NCBI GenBank assembly: GCA_034928535.1
Contig: JAYFOV010000023.1
Location: forward strand, 35,692-99,691
Reading direction: 5' to 3'
Source of the DNA: CAXXOK01 sp001604115
Lineage (GTDB): Bacteria > Bacillota > Clostridia > Christensenellales > Aristaeellaceae
DNA: 64,000 nucleotides
The position numbers and the translations under genes were made by a program. Under the pieces are notes generated by a model. That model did not search any database. It saw only the letters and a program-made list of their open reading frames with translations, and was not told where the DNA came from. Below, in pieces: positions 7,414 through 15,441 of this stretch. Position 1 is the first letter of the stretch. Each line of letters opens with the position of its first letter.

Positions 7414-8424
7414 ATGAAGAAACTGATTTCCCTGCTTCTGACCCTTGCCCTGGTGTTTAGCTTTGGCGCACTGAGCGCTACTGCGCAGGAAGGCTCCGGC
7501 CTCAAGCTCGGCTTCGCCATCGATACCACGTTCGCCAAGTCCAAGGATGCATCGGCTGATGCGGCCGGGCTTGCGCAGGCGGACAGCATTGCCGCTGCCG
7601 TACTGGTGGATGCGGACGGCAAAATCGTGAACGTTTTCATCGACAATGTACAGGTCAAGATGCCCTTCACCGCCGAAGGTAAGCTGGGCGAGAACTTCCC
7701 CGCCGATGCGCAGACCAAGCTGGAGCTTGGCGATGCCTACGGCATGCGCGCCGCTTCCCCCATCGGCAAGGAGTGGAATGAGCAGATCGCCGCTTTTGAA
7801 GCGTATGTGATCGGCAAGACCGCCGAAGAGATCAAGGGCATCGCCATGGACGACGATACCAAGCCCACCGACGCCGACCTGACCGCCTCTGTGACCATGT
7901 CCATCGGCGGCTACCAAGCCGCGCTGCTCTCCGCCATGGAGAAGGCCGCGCCCGTGGCTGCCAGCGCTACCGACAAACTCGGTCTGGGCATGGCGGTTTC
8001 CACCAGCAAATCCAAGGATGCCGCGGATGGCAATGACGGTGTGGCTCAGGCCTACAACACCTACGCCGCCGTGACCGTGAACGCCGAAGGCGTTGTGACC
8101 GCCGCCGCCATCGACAGCACCATCGGCAGCGTGAACTTTGACGCGACCGGCAAAATCACCTCCGACCTGACCGCCCGTGCCGCTACCAAGCAGGAAATGG
8201 GCGATGCCTATGGCATGCGCGCCGCATCCCCCATCGGCAAGGAGTGGAACGAGCAGGCAAATGCCTTTGCCGCCTATGTGGTAGGCAAGAGCGCCACCGA
8301 AGTGGAAGGCATTGCCCTGGATGACACCACCAAGCCCACCGACGCCGACCTGACCGCCTCCGTGACGGTTTCTGCCGGCGCGCTGAAGGCAACCGTGCTC
8401 AAGGCTATTGCAAACGCAAAGTAA
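7414..8424 (+). CDS. Secreted two-repeat flavinylated protein, PplA-like
   Basis: A 336-residue protein with a signal peptide (MKK start, hydrophobic core 5-20, likely cleavage near SATA at 21-24); it has no lipobox, unlike Listeria PplA. Two repeats of about 150 residues share GDAYGMRAASPIGKEWNEQ and end in DLTASVTMS (155-163) and DLTASVTVS (312-320). These match the FMN-attachment region, with SVT replacing the GAT of canonical FMN_bind domains; Thr161 and Thr318 are the likely FMN sites. It would carry electrons outside the membrane as a soluble carrier. The start has GGGAGG upstream and a dedicated promoter, a terminator follows, and ApbE comes next. Confidence 0.8.
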   Translation: MKKLISLLLTLALVFSFGALSATAQEGSGLKLGFAIDTTFAKSKDASADAAGLAQADSIAAAVLVDADGKIVNVFIDNVQVKMPFTAEGKLGENFPADAQTKLELGDAYGMRAASPIGKEWNEQIAAFEAYVIGKTAEEIKGIAMDDDTKPTDADLTASVTMSIGGYQAALLSAMEKAAPVAASATDKLGLGMAVSTSKSKDAADGNDGVAQAYNTYAAVTVNAEGVVTAAAIDSTIGSVNFDATGKITSDLTARAATKQEMGDAYGMRAASPIGKEWNEQANAFAAYVVGKSATEVEGIALDDTTKPTDADLTASVTVSAGALKATVLKAIANAK

Positions 8425-8440
8425 CGTGGTACAATTGCAA

Positions 8441-8475
8441 GGGAGCCCGACGTGCTCGCGTCGGGCTCCCTTTTT
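8441..8475 (+). terminator. Intrinsic terminator after the PplA-like gene
   Basis: A 12-bp GC-rich stem (8441-8452 with 8459-8470), 6-nt loop, then TTTTT. Only 28 bp separate it from the ApbE start, so ApbE may depend on read-through. Confidence 0.88.
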
Positions 8476-8503
8476 GTAATCGCTAGGAGGAGGAACTTGA
8501 GCC

Positions 8504-9574
8504 ATGCGCAAGTTCATATGGATCGCTTTGTTGGCCGCCGCCTTGATCGTGGCGGGCGTGTTGCTGTGGCCGGCGCTCGCGCCCAAAGCGGAGCCCATCC
8601 GCTATAAGGGCAGCTTTTTTGATGTGTTTGACACCTATTCCGAAGTGATCATCTACGCCCAGGACGAGGCCACTGCGCAGGCGGAGCTCAATACCGCGCA
8701 TCAAGCGCTGCTGCAATACCACCAGCTCTATGATATTTACCACGACTATGAAGGCGTGCCCAACCTGAAAACCATCAATGACCAGGCCGGCATCGCCCCC
8801 GTCGCGGTGGATCGGCGCATCATCGACATGCTCCGGTTCGCCATTGCGGAGGATGTGGCCACAGGCGGGCGCATGAACATCGCCATGGGCAGTGTGCTCA
8901 AGCTGTGGCACGACCACCGCACCGCAGGCATCGACGATCCCGAAAATGCCACGCTGCCTGCCATGGCGGATCTTGAGGCTGCCGCCAAGCACACCGATAT
9001 CCGGGATGTGATCCTGGATGATACTGCCGGTACCGTGTTCCTGGCCGACCCGCAAATGCGCCTGGATGTGGGCGCCGTGGCCAAGGGCTATGCCGTGGAG
9101 CGCGTCGCGCAGGATCTGATTGCAAACGGCGTGACCAACGCCATCCTGAACATCGGCGGCAATGTGCGCTCCATCGGCACACGCGGGGATGGCACCAGCT
9201 GGCGGGTGAACATTCAAAACCCCGATCTTTCCGCGGAAAACCAAAGCCTGATGACGCTGGATCTGAACAACCTGTCGTTGGTGACCAGCGGCAGCTATCA
9301 GCGCTATTATACAGTCGATGGTCAGCCGTACCATCACATCATTGACCCGGACACGCTCATGCCTTCGGCCTACACGTGGGCGGTATCCGTCGTCACGGAG
9401 GACAGCGGCCTGGCCGATGCCCTTTCCACCGCCCTGTATACCCTGAGCATTGAGGATGGCAAAGCATTGCTTGCCAAATTCCCGGGTGTGGAAGCCTTGT
9501 GGGTCAACCTGGATGGCTCGCTGGTGCGCACCGATCGTTTTGATGCCCTGACTGGGGTAACGCTCCCGCAATAA
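8504..9574 (+). CDS. apbE: FAD:protein FMN transferase
   Basis: A 356-residue ApbE protein with an N-terminal membrane anchor (about 5-25) placing the enzyme outside. It has the family motifs LDVGAVAKGYAVE (FAD/Mg binding), LNIGGNVRSIG, VTSGSYQRYY followed by HHIIDPDT (the conserved H-x-I-D-P segment) and ADALSTALYTL. The enzyme uses FAD as donor to attach FMN covalently to Thr/Ser in FMN_bind domains. Its substrates are very probably the five-domain protein at 4338-6251 and the two-repeat protein just upstream. The ATG follows AGGAGGA. Confidence 0.94.
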   Translation: MRKFIWIALLAAALIVAGVLLWPALAPKAEPIRYKGSFFDVFDTYSEVIIYAQDEATAQAELNTAHQALLQYHQLYDIYHDYEGVPNLKTINDQAGIAPVAVDRRIIDMLRFAIAEDVATGGRMNIAMGSVLKLWHDHRTAGIDDPENATLPAMADLEAAAKHTDIRDVILDDTAGTVFLADPQMRLDVGAVAKGYAVERVAQDLIANGVTNAILNIGGNVRSIGTRGDGTSWRVNIQNPDLSAENQSLMTLDLNNLSLVTSGSYQRYYTVDGQPYHHIIDPDTLMPSAYTWAVSVVTEDSGLADALSTALYTLSIEDGKALLAKFPGVEALWVNLDGSLVRTDRFDALTGVTLPQ

Positions 9575-9585
9575 ATGCCCCGCCA

Positions 9586-9627
9586 CGCAAACAGGCGGCC
9601 GACGGCAACGTCGGCCCCCTGTTTGCG
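9586..9627. terminator. Hairpin after apbE
   Basis: Two stacked stems (10 bp, then 8 bp after one mismatch) around a GCAA loop, starting 12 bp after the apbE stop. There is no long U run, so it could be a terminator or an mRNA-stabilising hairpin. Confidence 0.6.
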
Positions 9628-9745
9628 TTACCGTGCAGGCAGTGCGCGGCGCTGCGGAAATGGTTGGTTCTGACCATTTGTTACATATGTATCTTTTTAC
9701 GCCATCCGGCCTGTTGTCTTATTTTTGACAAACCTCGAAATATTT

Positions 9746-9774
9746 TTTTCATTTATGACCGCTGGATGTATAAT
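9746..9774 (+). promoter_or_regulatory. Candidate promoter of the exopolysaccharide operon
   Basis: TATAAT at 9769-9774 with TTTTCA 17 bp upstream, in an AT-rich stretch unlike the surrounding GC-rich DNA. It leaves a 5' leader of about 120 nt before the first gene. Apart from this and the apbE hairpin, the 9575-9899 gap shows no other clear feature. Confidence 0.5.
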
Positions 9775-9899
9775 CGATACTTGTATCATGCGGTACGTTG
9801 TATTACAATTACCCTAGGTGGCCTATAGCCATAATATAATACAATACATCTTGCCCTACCAGGCCCCTGTAACCCCGCGAGGGAGGAGGAACGCACACC

Positions 9900-11186
9900 A
9901 TGACCATCCAAACCTCCAAGCTACTGGACACACAGGTTGCGCTGGATGCGTTTCGCCGGGAGCACTATCTGAAGGTATACAGCGCTGCGCTGGAGTTGAC
10001 CGCCTCCCCGGCCGAGGCGCACGCCATCGCCACCCAAGTGTTTGAAAACGCCGCCAGGCGCTTTGCCGATAAACCGTTGCCCGCAAAGTGTGACCTGTAT
10101 CTTTCCGCGCAGGTGCACCTGATATATGCCCAACAAATTTTCCCCCCCATGCTGGGCACCACCCAGCCCGCAGCGGATTCCACCGCGAACGCGCAGGCCG
10201 ATGCGGCCATGCCGCCCCGCGCTGCTGGAGATCCGCCCACTGGCGTGTCCAGCCCGCCCGCTGCACGCACAGCGCCCCAGCCGGATGCGGGCCCGGGCTC
10301 CATGCCCAGCCCCTATATCGCCCATCACGGCAGGCCTTTGCCCACAATACAGCAACTGGCGCAGCCCGAAGCGATGCCTTTCAGGCCTGATACGCTTGCC
10401 ACAGGGCAATATGCCGCCGCCCCATCGGCGCCGACAGCCCCCGCCGCGCCCTCGATTCCCACAGCCGCGCCGGTGCAGCCCCCGGCGGATGGATCGGCTG
10501 TGCAGGCTGCCGGGCAAGTGCTGCCTGTCGTGGCGCAATGCATGCCCTATGCCTACCCCCCGGTACAGGGCTATGCCGCCCCGTTTGCGCCCTATTCCAT
10601 GCAGCCAATGCCCGGTGCGGTACCCATGGCCGTCTATCCCGCCGCCACAGTATACCCGATGGCGCAACCGGGCTATGCATACGCTCCGCCGCCCTACTAT
10701 CCCCCCAACATGCCGATGCCTTCCGCACCGCCATACCCCGCCGCGCAGCCTACAGGCGTGTATGAATTCCCCGGCGGTGCAGCCAGTGCGGCGCCAGCTA
10801 TGAGCAGCCCTGCGCCGGCATCCAAGCCGTCCAGGCACGCGCGGCCCGCAAACTCTGCAAAACAACCCGCGACCCAAGACGACGATCCCCCCGCACAACC
10901 GGACGCCCCCCACGCCATCCAATACAACCCGCAGGACACCGAGTGCTGGACGCCGGATAGCGATGCCACACCCTCCGTCATTGACGATGCCCCGCAAGCC
11001 ACCTTGCCGTCCTCTAGCCCTGAAGCGGAACCGGAGGATCAGCCGGAGGATCCGACCTGGGCGGAAGATGTCAGTGACAAGCCTTCTGTGGCGCTCAGCC
11101 TGCTCAATGGCATTCTGGCCATCGGGGGCATCGGAGCAGTGGGCTTCCTGCTGTATCAACTGGGCATGCTGCCCAAGTTCTTCTAA
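9900..11186 (+). CDS. Membrane-anchored Pro-rich protein with sigma-70-region-2-like N-terminus
   Basis: I do not recognise this 428-residue protein as a known family. The first 75 or so residues resemble the region-2 helices of ECF sigma factors (FRREHYLKVYSAALEL, then AHAIATQVFENAARRF, echoing the segment that ends in VF..A in ECF sigmas). No region 4 is present. About 280 residues of Pro/Ala/Tyr-rich low-complexity sequence follow, with repeated APP, YPP and PMP words. One hydrophobic helix near the C-terminus (about 402-422) then ends in PKFF. The protein is therefore probably tail-anchored with a disordered cytoplasmic linker. It is the first gene of the polysaccharide operon; GGGAGGAGG precedes the ATG. 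A scaffold or regulator role is inference. Confidence 0.6.
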   Translation: MTIQTSKLLDTQVALDAFRREHYLKVYSAALELTASPAEAHAIATQVFENAARRFADKPLPAKCDLYLSAQVHLIYAQQIFPPMLGTTQPAADSTANAQADAAMPPRAAGDPPTGVSSPPAARTAPQPDAGPGSMPSPYIAHHGRPLPTIQQLAQPEAMPFRPDTLATGQYAAAPSAPTAPAAPSIPTAAPVQPPADGSAVQAAGQVLPVVAQCMPYAYPPVQGYAAPFAPYSMQPMPGAVPMAVYPAATVYPMAQPGYAYAPPPYYPPNMPMPSAPPYPAAQPTGVYEFPGGAASAAPAMSSPAPASKPSRHARPANSAKQPATQDDDPPAQPDAPHAIQYNPQDTECWTPDSDATPSVIDDAPQATLPSSSPEAEPEDQPEDPTWAEDVSDKPSVALSLLNGILAIGGIGAVGFLLYQLGMLPKFF

Positions 11187-11207
11187 CACAAGGGAGGTTT
11201 GTACCGC

Positions 11208-11912
11208 ATGCGAACCCAGCGCGAAGCACCCGACGTTGCGGGTCAGAAGCGGAAAAACCAGCAGTTCCTCACGATGGACGAGGTGGATACCCTGCTGGCC
11301 GGCGCTGTGCAAAACGCCGAGCAGCAGCAGGCAGCGTTAGCCCGCCAAAGCGAAACGCAGCGCCAGCTGCTCACCGCCAATGAAAAGCAGGCGCAGACCA
11401 TCGCCGCCTACCATGCCAAGCTGCTCAGCCAGGAAACGCTGCTGGCGGAGCAGGAGCAGGAAATTGCCGAACTTGGCCGCCAGCTTGCCCTGTACCGCGC
11501 GGAGAATCTGACCCAGAGTGAGCAGATCGCCGTACAAACGGTGCAGATCTCGCGCCTGCAAAGCCACCTGGGCACCCAGCAGGAGCAATTGACGGCGCTG
11601 GAAAGCCAAACCACGGATGAGCTTCGCGCCGAGGCCGCACGCAAGGCGGATGAAATCGTGGCACGCGCCATCGCCGATAGTGACCGCATTTTGGCGCAGG
11701 CTACCGAACAGCGCACGCGGCTCATCGCCGCCTGCCGCGCCGCCTATTACAGCGCCCTGCAATTCAAGCAGGATCTGGCGGAGCAGTTCCGCAACATGGA
11801 GCGGGAGCTGGACGCTTCCATTGATGTGCTCCGCTTTATGGACAACAGCCGCATGCCCCTCCAGCCAACGGGGCAGGATGGCGAGCCCGCCGGCGGCTCG
11901 CAAACGCTATGA
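11208..11912 (+). CDS. Coiled-coil cytoplasmic protein of the polysaccharide operon
   Basis: A 234-residue protein, nearly all alpha-helical and rich in Gln, Glu, Ala and Leu: a long coiled coil from about residue 20 to 150, then a charged helix and a short Pro/Gly tail. No signal peptide or membrane helix. I chose ATG 11208, 10 nt after AGGGAGG; a TTG at 11199 is too close to that site. Its end overlaps the next start by 4 bp (ATGA). The C-terminal half has the look of DivIVA- or FliH-like scaffolds, but I cannot assign a family. It may help organise the synthase complex. Confidence 0.65.
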   Translation: MRTQREAPDVAGQKRKNQQFLTMDEVDTLLAGAVQNAEQQQAALARQSETQRQLLTANEKQAQTIAAYHAKLLSQETLLAEQEQEIAELGRQLALYRAENLTQSEQIAVQTVQISRLQSHLGTQQEQLTALESQTTDELRAEAARKADEIVARAIADSDRILAQATEQRTRLIAACRAAYYSALQFKQDLAEQFRNMERELDASIDVLRFMDNSRMPLQPTGQDGEPAGGSQTL

Positions 11913-13585
11913 TGCCCCCGGTGCGCCGCACGCGGCCATGGCGGCTATGGCTGGCGTGCCTGCTGGCATTGAGCATGGCTGCCTGCGCCCCGGCGGAAAC
12001 ACCCGCCCCCACCACCGTAAGCCCGACCCCGTCCCATCCGCGCGCGCAGGTGACCCCTGCCCCCACCCTGACCAATGCACCGGCCGCTCTGTATGGCAAT
12101 GTACTCACCGATCAACGGGTGGTCAGCCTGGTTTTGGAAGGCTTCACGGACGAGCGTTCCATGGCGGCGATCATCCAGCTGCTCAAAGCCGCGCGGGTTC
12201 CGGCGGTGTTTTTCATCAGCGGCGTGGTGGCGGATGAGCAGCCCGGGACAGTGCAGGCCATCGCCAAGGCCGGGTTTCCGATTGGCAATTATGGCCTGAA
12301 TGCCTTGAAAAAAATGCAGGATCGGGATGTATACGCCAACCTGCACCAGTTTAACCGCACACAGGAGCTCATCCGCGCCGCCGCCGGGGTCACGCCGGTG
12401 CTGTTTCGCTGCAACGGAAGCGTATATACCCGCGAACTGTTGCAGGCAGGCGCCGCTGCCGGCCTTAGTGCGGCTGTTGCGCCCAACGCCTTCCTTAACC
12501 ATACCAGCTTTGACGATGCCCAGGATGCGCAGATCTACGTGCGCCGCCTGGCGCGCGGCTCCATCATCAGCATCAAGCTGGGGCAGGTGCTGGACAGCGA
12601 GGAGTATGGCGGCCTGACCTACACCATGGACAACCGCGCCATCGATCCCCCGCCCTTCCTGTCCGACCGCATGGAAGATTCTATCGAGGAAGTTTACGCC
12701 AACATCCCCCGTGTGGTGGAGTGGTTGCTGGCCGCGCTGGAGGCCGAGGGCTATGCCGTGCTCACGCCAGAGCAACTGCAGGCGGAGCGCATCACCATGT
12801 TCGACAATCCAGCCCCGCTGGACGCGCAAACCCTTGCCCTGCTGGATACCGAAGGGAAAACCCTGCCCATCACCACCGCCGCGCTGGACTATCTGCTGCC
12901 CACGCCCGACCCGACGCCATCCGCCAGCACGCCTGAGGCGACGCCTGCTCCCGCCGGAAGCGATGCCACCGCCCTGCCTGTGCCCGGTGGGCTGCTCCTG
13001 ATTGGGGATAGTTTGACCGGCGGCCTTTCCAGCTATGTGGCGTGGCGGCGGGAGAGCGATCCCGGCTTTATGCCCAAGCTCACGTTTTTGACGGCGGATG
13101 CCTTCAGCCTTGGGGACAGCCTGCAAGCCGAACCCTCCGCCAAAGCGCAGCTGGTGTTTGGCGGTGTGCCCGTATCGGTGGCGGAAGGCGCTTTGGCCAT
13201 GGATGCCCGCACCGTATTGCTGATGCCCGGGCAGGCGGATGTGCGCGCCTACACGCTCACACGGTTTTTGGATCACCTCAAGCTAACGCTTTACACCCTG
13301 CGCACTACCCTGCCCCAGGCAGAAATTTGGCTTCAGTCCATCCCGCCCGGGGTGGCAGGCCGCACCACGCAGCCGGACAATTGGCGCATCTTTACCTACA
13401 ATTTGGCGATGTACCGCCTGTGCCGTGAGTTCAGCATCCCGTTTTTCGATGTTGCCTACCGCCTGCGCGGGACGGACGGCAACCTGCCGCCTGCCCTGTG
13501 CCTGGATCCGGATACCAACGGCTTTCACCTGAGCGATGCGGCCTGCGACCGGTGGCTTGCAGCCCTACGCCAGCATCTCCCTTGA
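11909..13585 (+). CDS. Lipoprotein with degenerate NodB-like domain fused to an SGNH-hydrolase-like domain
   Basis: A 558-residue protein with a lipoprotein signal (MAAC, Cys26) and a Pro/Thr-rich spacer. Residues about 65-300 follow the polysaccharide deacetylase (NodB) fold (AVFFISGVVADE, then GFPIGNYGLN), but the first motif TFDDG is replaced by VLEGF and the H-x3-H metal motif by NYGLN, so this domain should be inactive. After a second spacer, residues about 355-558 look like SGNH/GDSL: LLLIGDSLTGG (nucleophile Ser) and GFHLSDAACDRW, with the catalytic His near the C-terminus. SGNH domains in polysaccharide systems add or remove O-acetyl groups (AlgX/OatA-type), so this is a likely O-acetyl-modifying protein outside the membrane. 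Confidence 0.75.
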   Translation: MMPPVRRTRPWRLWLACLLALSMAACAPAETPAPTTVSPTPSHPRAQVTPAPTLTNAPAALYGNVLTDQRVVSLVLEGFTDERSMAAIIQLLKAARVPAVFFISGVVADEQPGTVQAIAKAGFPIGNYGLNALKKMQDRDVYANLHQFNRTQELIRAAAGVTPVLFRCNGSVYTRELLQAGAAAGLSAAVAPNAFLNHTSFDDAQDAQIYVRRLARGSIISIKLGQVLDSEEYGGLTYTMDNRAIDPPPFLSDRMEDSIEEVYANIPRVVEWLLAALEAEGYAVLTPEQLQAERITMFDNPAPLDAQTLALLDTEGKTLPITTAALDYLLPTPDPTPSASTPEATPAPAGSDATALPVPGGLLLIGDSLTGGLSSYVAWRRESDPGFMPKLTFLTADAFSLGDSLQAEPSAKAQLVFGGVPVSVAEGALAMDARTVLLMPGQADVRAYTLTRFLDHLKLTLYTLRTTLPQAEIWLQSIPPGVAGRTTQPDNWRIFTYNLAMYRLCREFSIPFFDVAYRLRGTDGNLPPALCLDPDTNGFHLSDAACDRWLAALRQHLP

Positions 13586-13603
13586 GCAAAGGAGGCGATC
13601 CCC

Positions 13604-15385
13604 ATGGCTGAGGCAAAGCGCCAAACGCGCGATGTACTGCTCCAAGAGACGCAGGATCGCCGTTTGCTGCCCCATGTGCCAGATTCATCCGGCCAGCGGC
13701 GCAACCGCGACCGGCGCGACCATCTTTTTGCCGATAAAAACCGGCCGCAGCATGCCACCTATGCCGGCAGGCGCTTTCTGGCGGATATTCCCGTACGCAT
13801 GTCCGTACACGGAAAGCGCCGCATCCGCGCGCACAGTGTGGATGTGTCCCAGACCGGCATACAGCTGAACATCCCGCCCGGCATGCCCAAGGATTATTTG
13901 GCCGTAGGCGATGTATGCAACATGGACTTTACCCTGCAGCCCGGCATCATGCAGGAGGGCACGGAAAGCCGTTACCGCGTGCGGGGCAGCATCGTGCGCT
14001 GGTCGCCGGAGCGGGGCACGTTCGCGGTGCGCTTTGCCAAGCCCCTTTACGTGAGCCGCCGCGCCGCTAGGGATGTGATGCTTTCCTCCCTGTCGCTCAT
14101 GTTCCTGTTCCTGGTCACGCTGGTCATCCTGCTCATGCGCACGGAAAGCGTGCTCTATTTCAGCCAAAACAGCCTGCTGTACGGATACTCCATTGCCACG
14201 GCCGCCTTTTTGCTCACGCGCTACCTCTTTGGCGCGCTGTACAAGCCTGTGCCCATCAACTACCACTACACACCCTCCATCACGATCGTCATTCCCTGCT
14301 ACAATGAGGAAACATGGATCGCCCGCACCATCCTCAGCTGCCTGGATCAGGACTATCCGCCGGAAAAGCTGCAAATCATTATCGTGGATGATGGCTCCAG
14401 CGATGGTAGCGTGGAGGCCATCAAGTACATCGTGCGCAAGCTGTGGTTGGAGGATGAGCGCTTTGACACCAAGCGGCGCATCCGTGTGTTTTTCCAAAAG
14501 CGCAACCAGGGCAAACGCGAAGCCATGGCGCTGGGCATCCGCAATACAAACACCGAGCTGATCGGTTTTGTGGATTCGGACAGCTTTTTGGAGCCAGATG
14601 CCATACGCCATCTGGTGCAGCCGATGATCGATCCCAAAATGGGCGGCGTGACCGGGCGTACCGATGTGGTCAACACCTACACCAACCGCCTGACCAAGAT
14701 GCAATCCGTGCGCTACTATATCAGTTTTCGCATCATCAAGGCGGCCGAGGCCTATTTTGGCGCGGTCACTTGCCTGTCCGGCCCGCTTTCCTGCTACCGG
14801 CTTTCGGCGGTGCAAAAGGTGCTGGATCCCTGGCTGAACCAAACATTTTTAGGCCGCAAGGCCACCTTTGGGGATGACCGCAGCCTGACCAACTTTGTGG
14901 TGCGCAACCATCGCACCAGTTACCAGGACACGGCCATTTGCTCCACGTTGGTGCCTATCAGCCATAAGGTGTTCCTGCGCCAGCAAATGCGCTGGAAGCG
15001 CTCCTGGCTTCGCGAAAGCCTCAAGGCCGGCGCCTTCATGTGGCGCAAGGAGCCGCTCATGTCCCTCTCCTTTTACATGGGGCTGCTGATTCCGTTGATC
15101 GCGCCGATCATTATGGTGTATAATTTAATTTACGTTCCGCTGACCATGCGCATCTTCCCCACGACGTTCCTGCTTGGCATTCTGATGATGTCCCTGCTGA
15201 TGAGCTTTGCGCAGCTTCGACTCAAAAAGAGCACCCTGTGGGTGTACGGTCTGTGGTTCGTGCTCTATTATGAAGCAGTGCTGCTCTGGCAAATGCCCTA
15301 TGCCTGGATCACCTTCTGGGTATCGGATTGGGGCACGCGCGGCACCAAGCGTAAAAAGAAAAAAACCGGGGCGGGCGTCGCCTAG
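13604..15385 (+). CDS. PilZ domain-GT2 polysaccharide synthase
   Basis: A 593-residue processive glycosyltransferase. The N-terminal 150 residues form a PilZ domain: an Arg-rich stretch (NRDRRDH, 34-40), RRFLADIPVRM (56-66) and DVSQTG (80-85, the D/N-x-S-x-x-G motif), so c-di-GMP binding is likely. Membrane helices (about 160-178, 190-210) lead to a GT2 core with VDDGSSDGS (261-269), DSD (324-326), GDDR (423-426) and QQMRW (460-464, the QxxRW product-binding motif). At least four more helices follow. The layout is that of hyaluronan, cellulose or PNAG synthases, which polymerise a UDP-sugar and export the chain. The PilZ domain is N-terminal here but C-terminal in BcsA. It is the core of the operon; AAAGGAGG precedes the ATG. 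Confidence 0.9.
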   Translation: MAEAKRQTRDVLLQETQDRRLLPHVPDSSGQRRNRDRRDHLFADKNRPQHATYAGRRFLADIPVRMSVHGKRRIRAHSVDVSQTGIQLNIPPGMPKDYLAVGDVCNMDFTLQPGIMQEGTESRYRVRGSIVRWSPERGTFAVRFAKPLYVSRRAARDVMLSSLSLMFLFLVTLVILLMRTESVLYFSQNSLLYGYSIATAAFLLTRYLFGALYKPVPINYHYTPSITIVIPCYNEETWIARTILSCLDQDYPPEKLQIIIVDDGSSDGSVEAIKYIVRKLWLEDERFDTKRRIRVFFQKRNQGKREAMALGIRNTNTELIGFVDSDSFLEPDAIRHLVQPMIDPKMGGVTGRTDVVNTYTNRLTKMQSVRYYISFRIIKAAEAYFGAVTCLSGPLSCYRLSAVQKVLDPWLNQTFLGRKATFGDDRSLTNFVVRNHRTSYQDTAICSTLVPISHKVFLRQQMRWKRSWLRESLKAGAFMWRKEPLMSLSFYMGLLIPLIAPIIMVYNLIYVPLTMRIFPTTFLLGILMMSLLMSFAQLRLKKSTLWVYGLWFVLYYEAVLLWQMPYAWITFWVSDWGTRGTKRKKKKTGAGVA

Positions 15386-15441
15386 CGTCCTTTTGCCCTC
15401 CCGCGACCCTTCGCACGACCATCGGAAGGAGCCTTTGCCGC

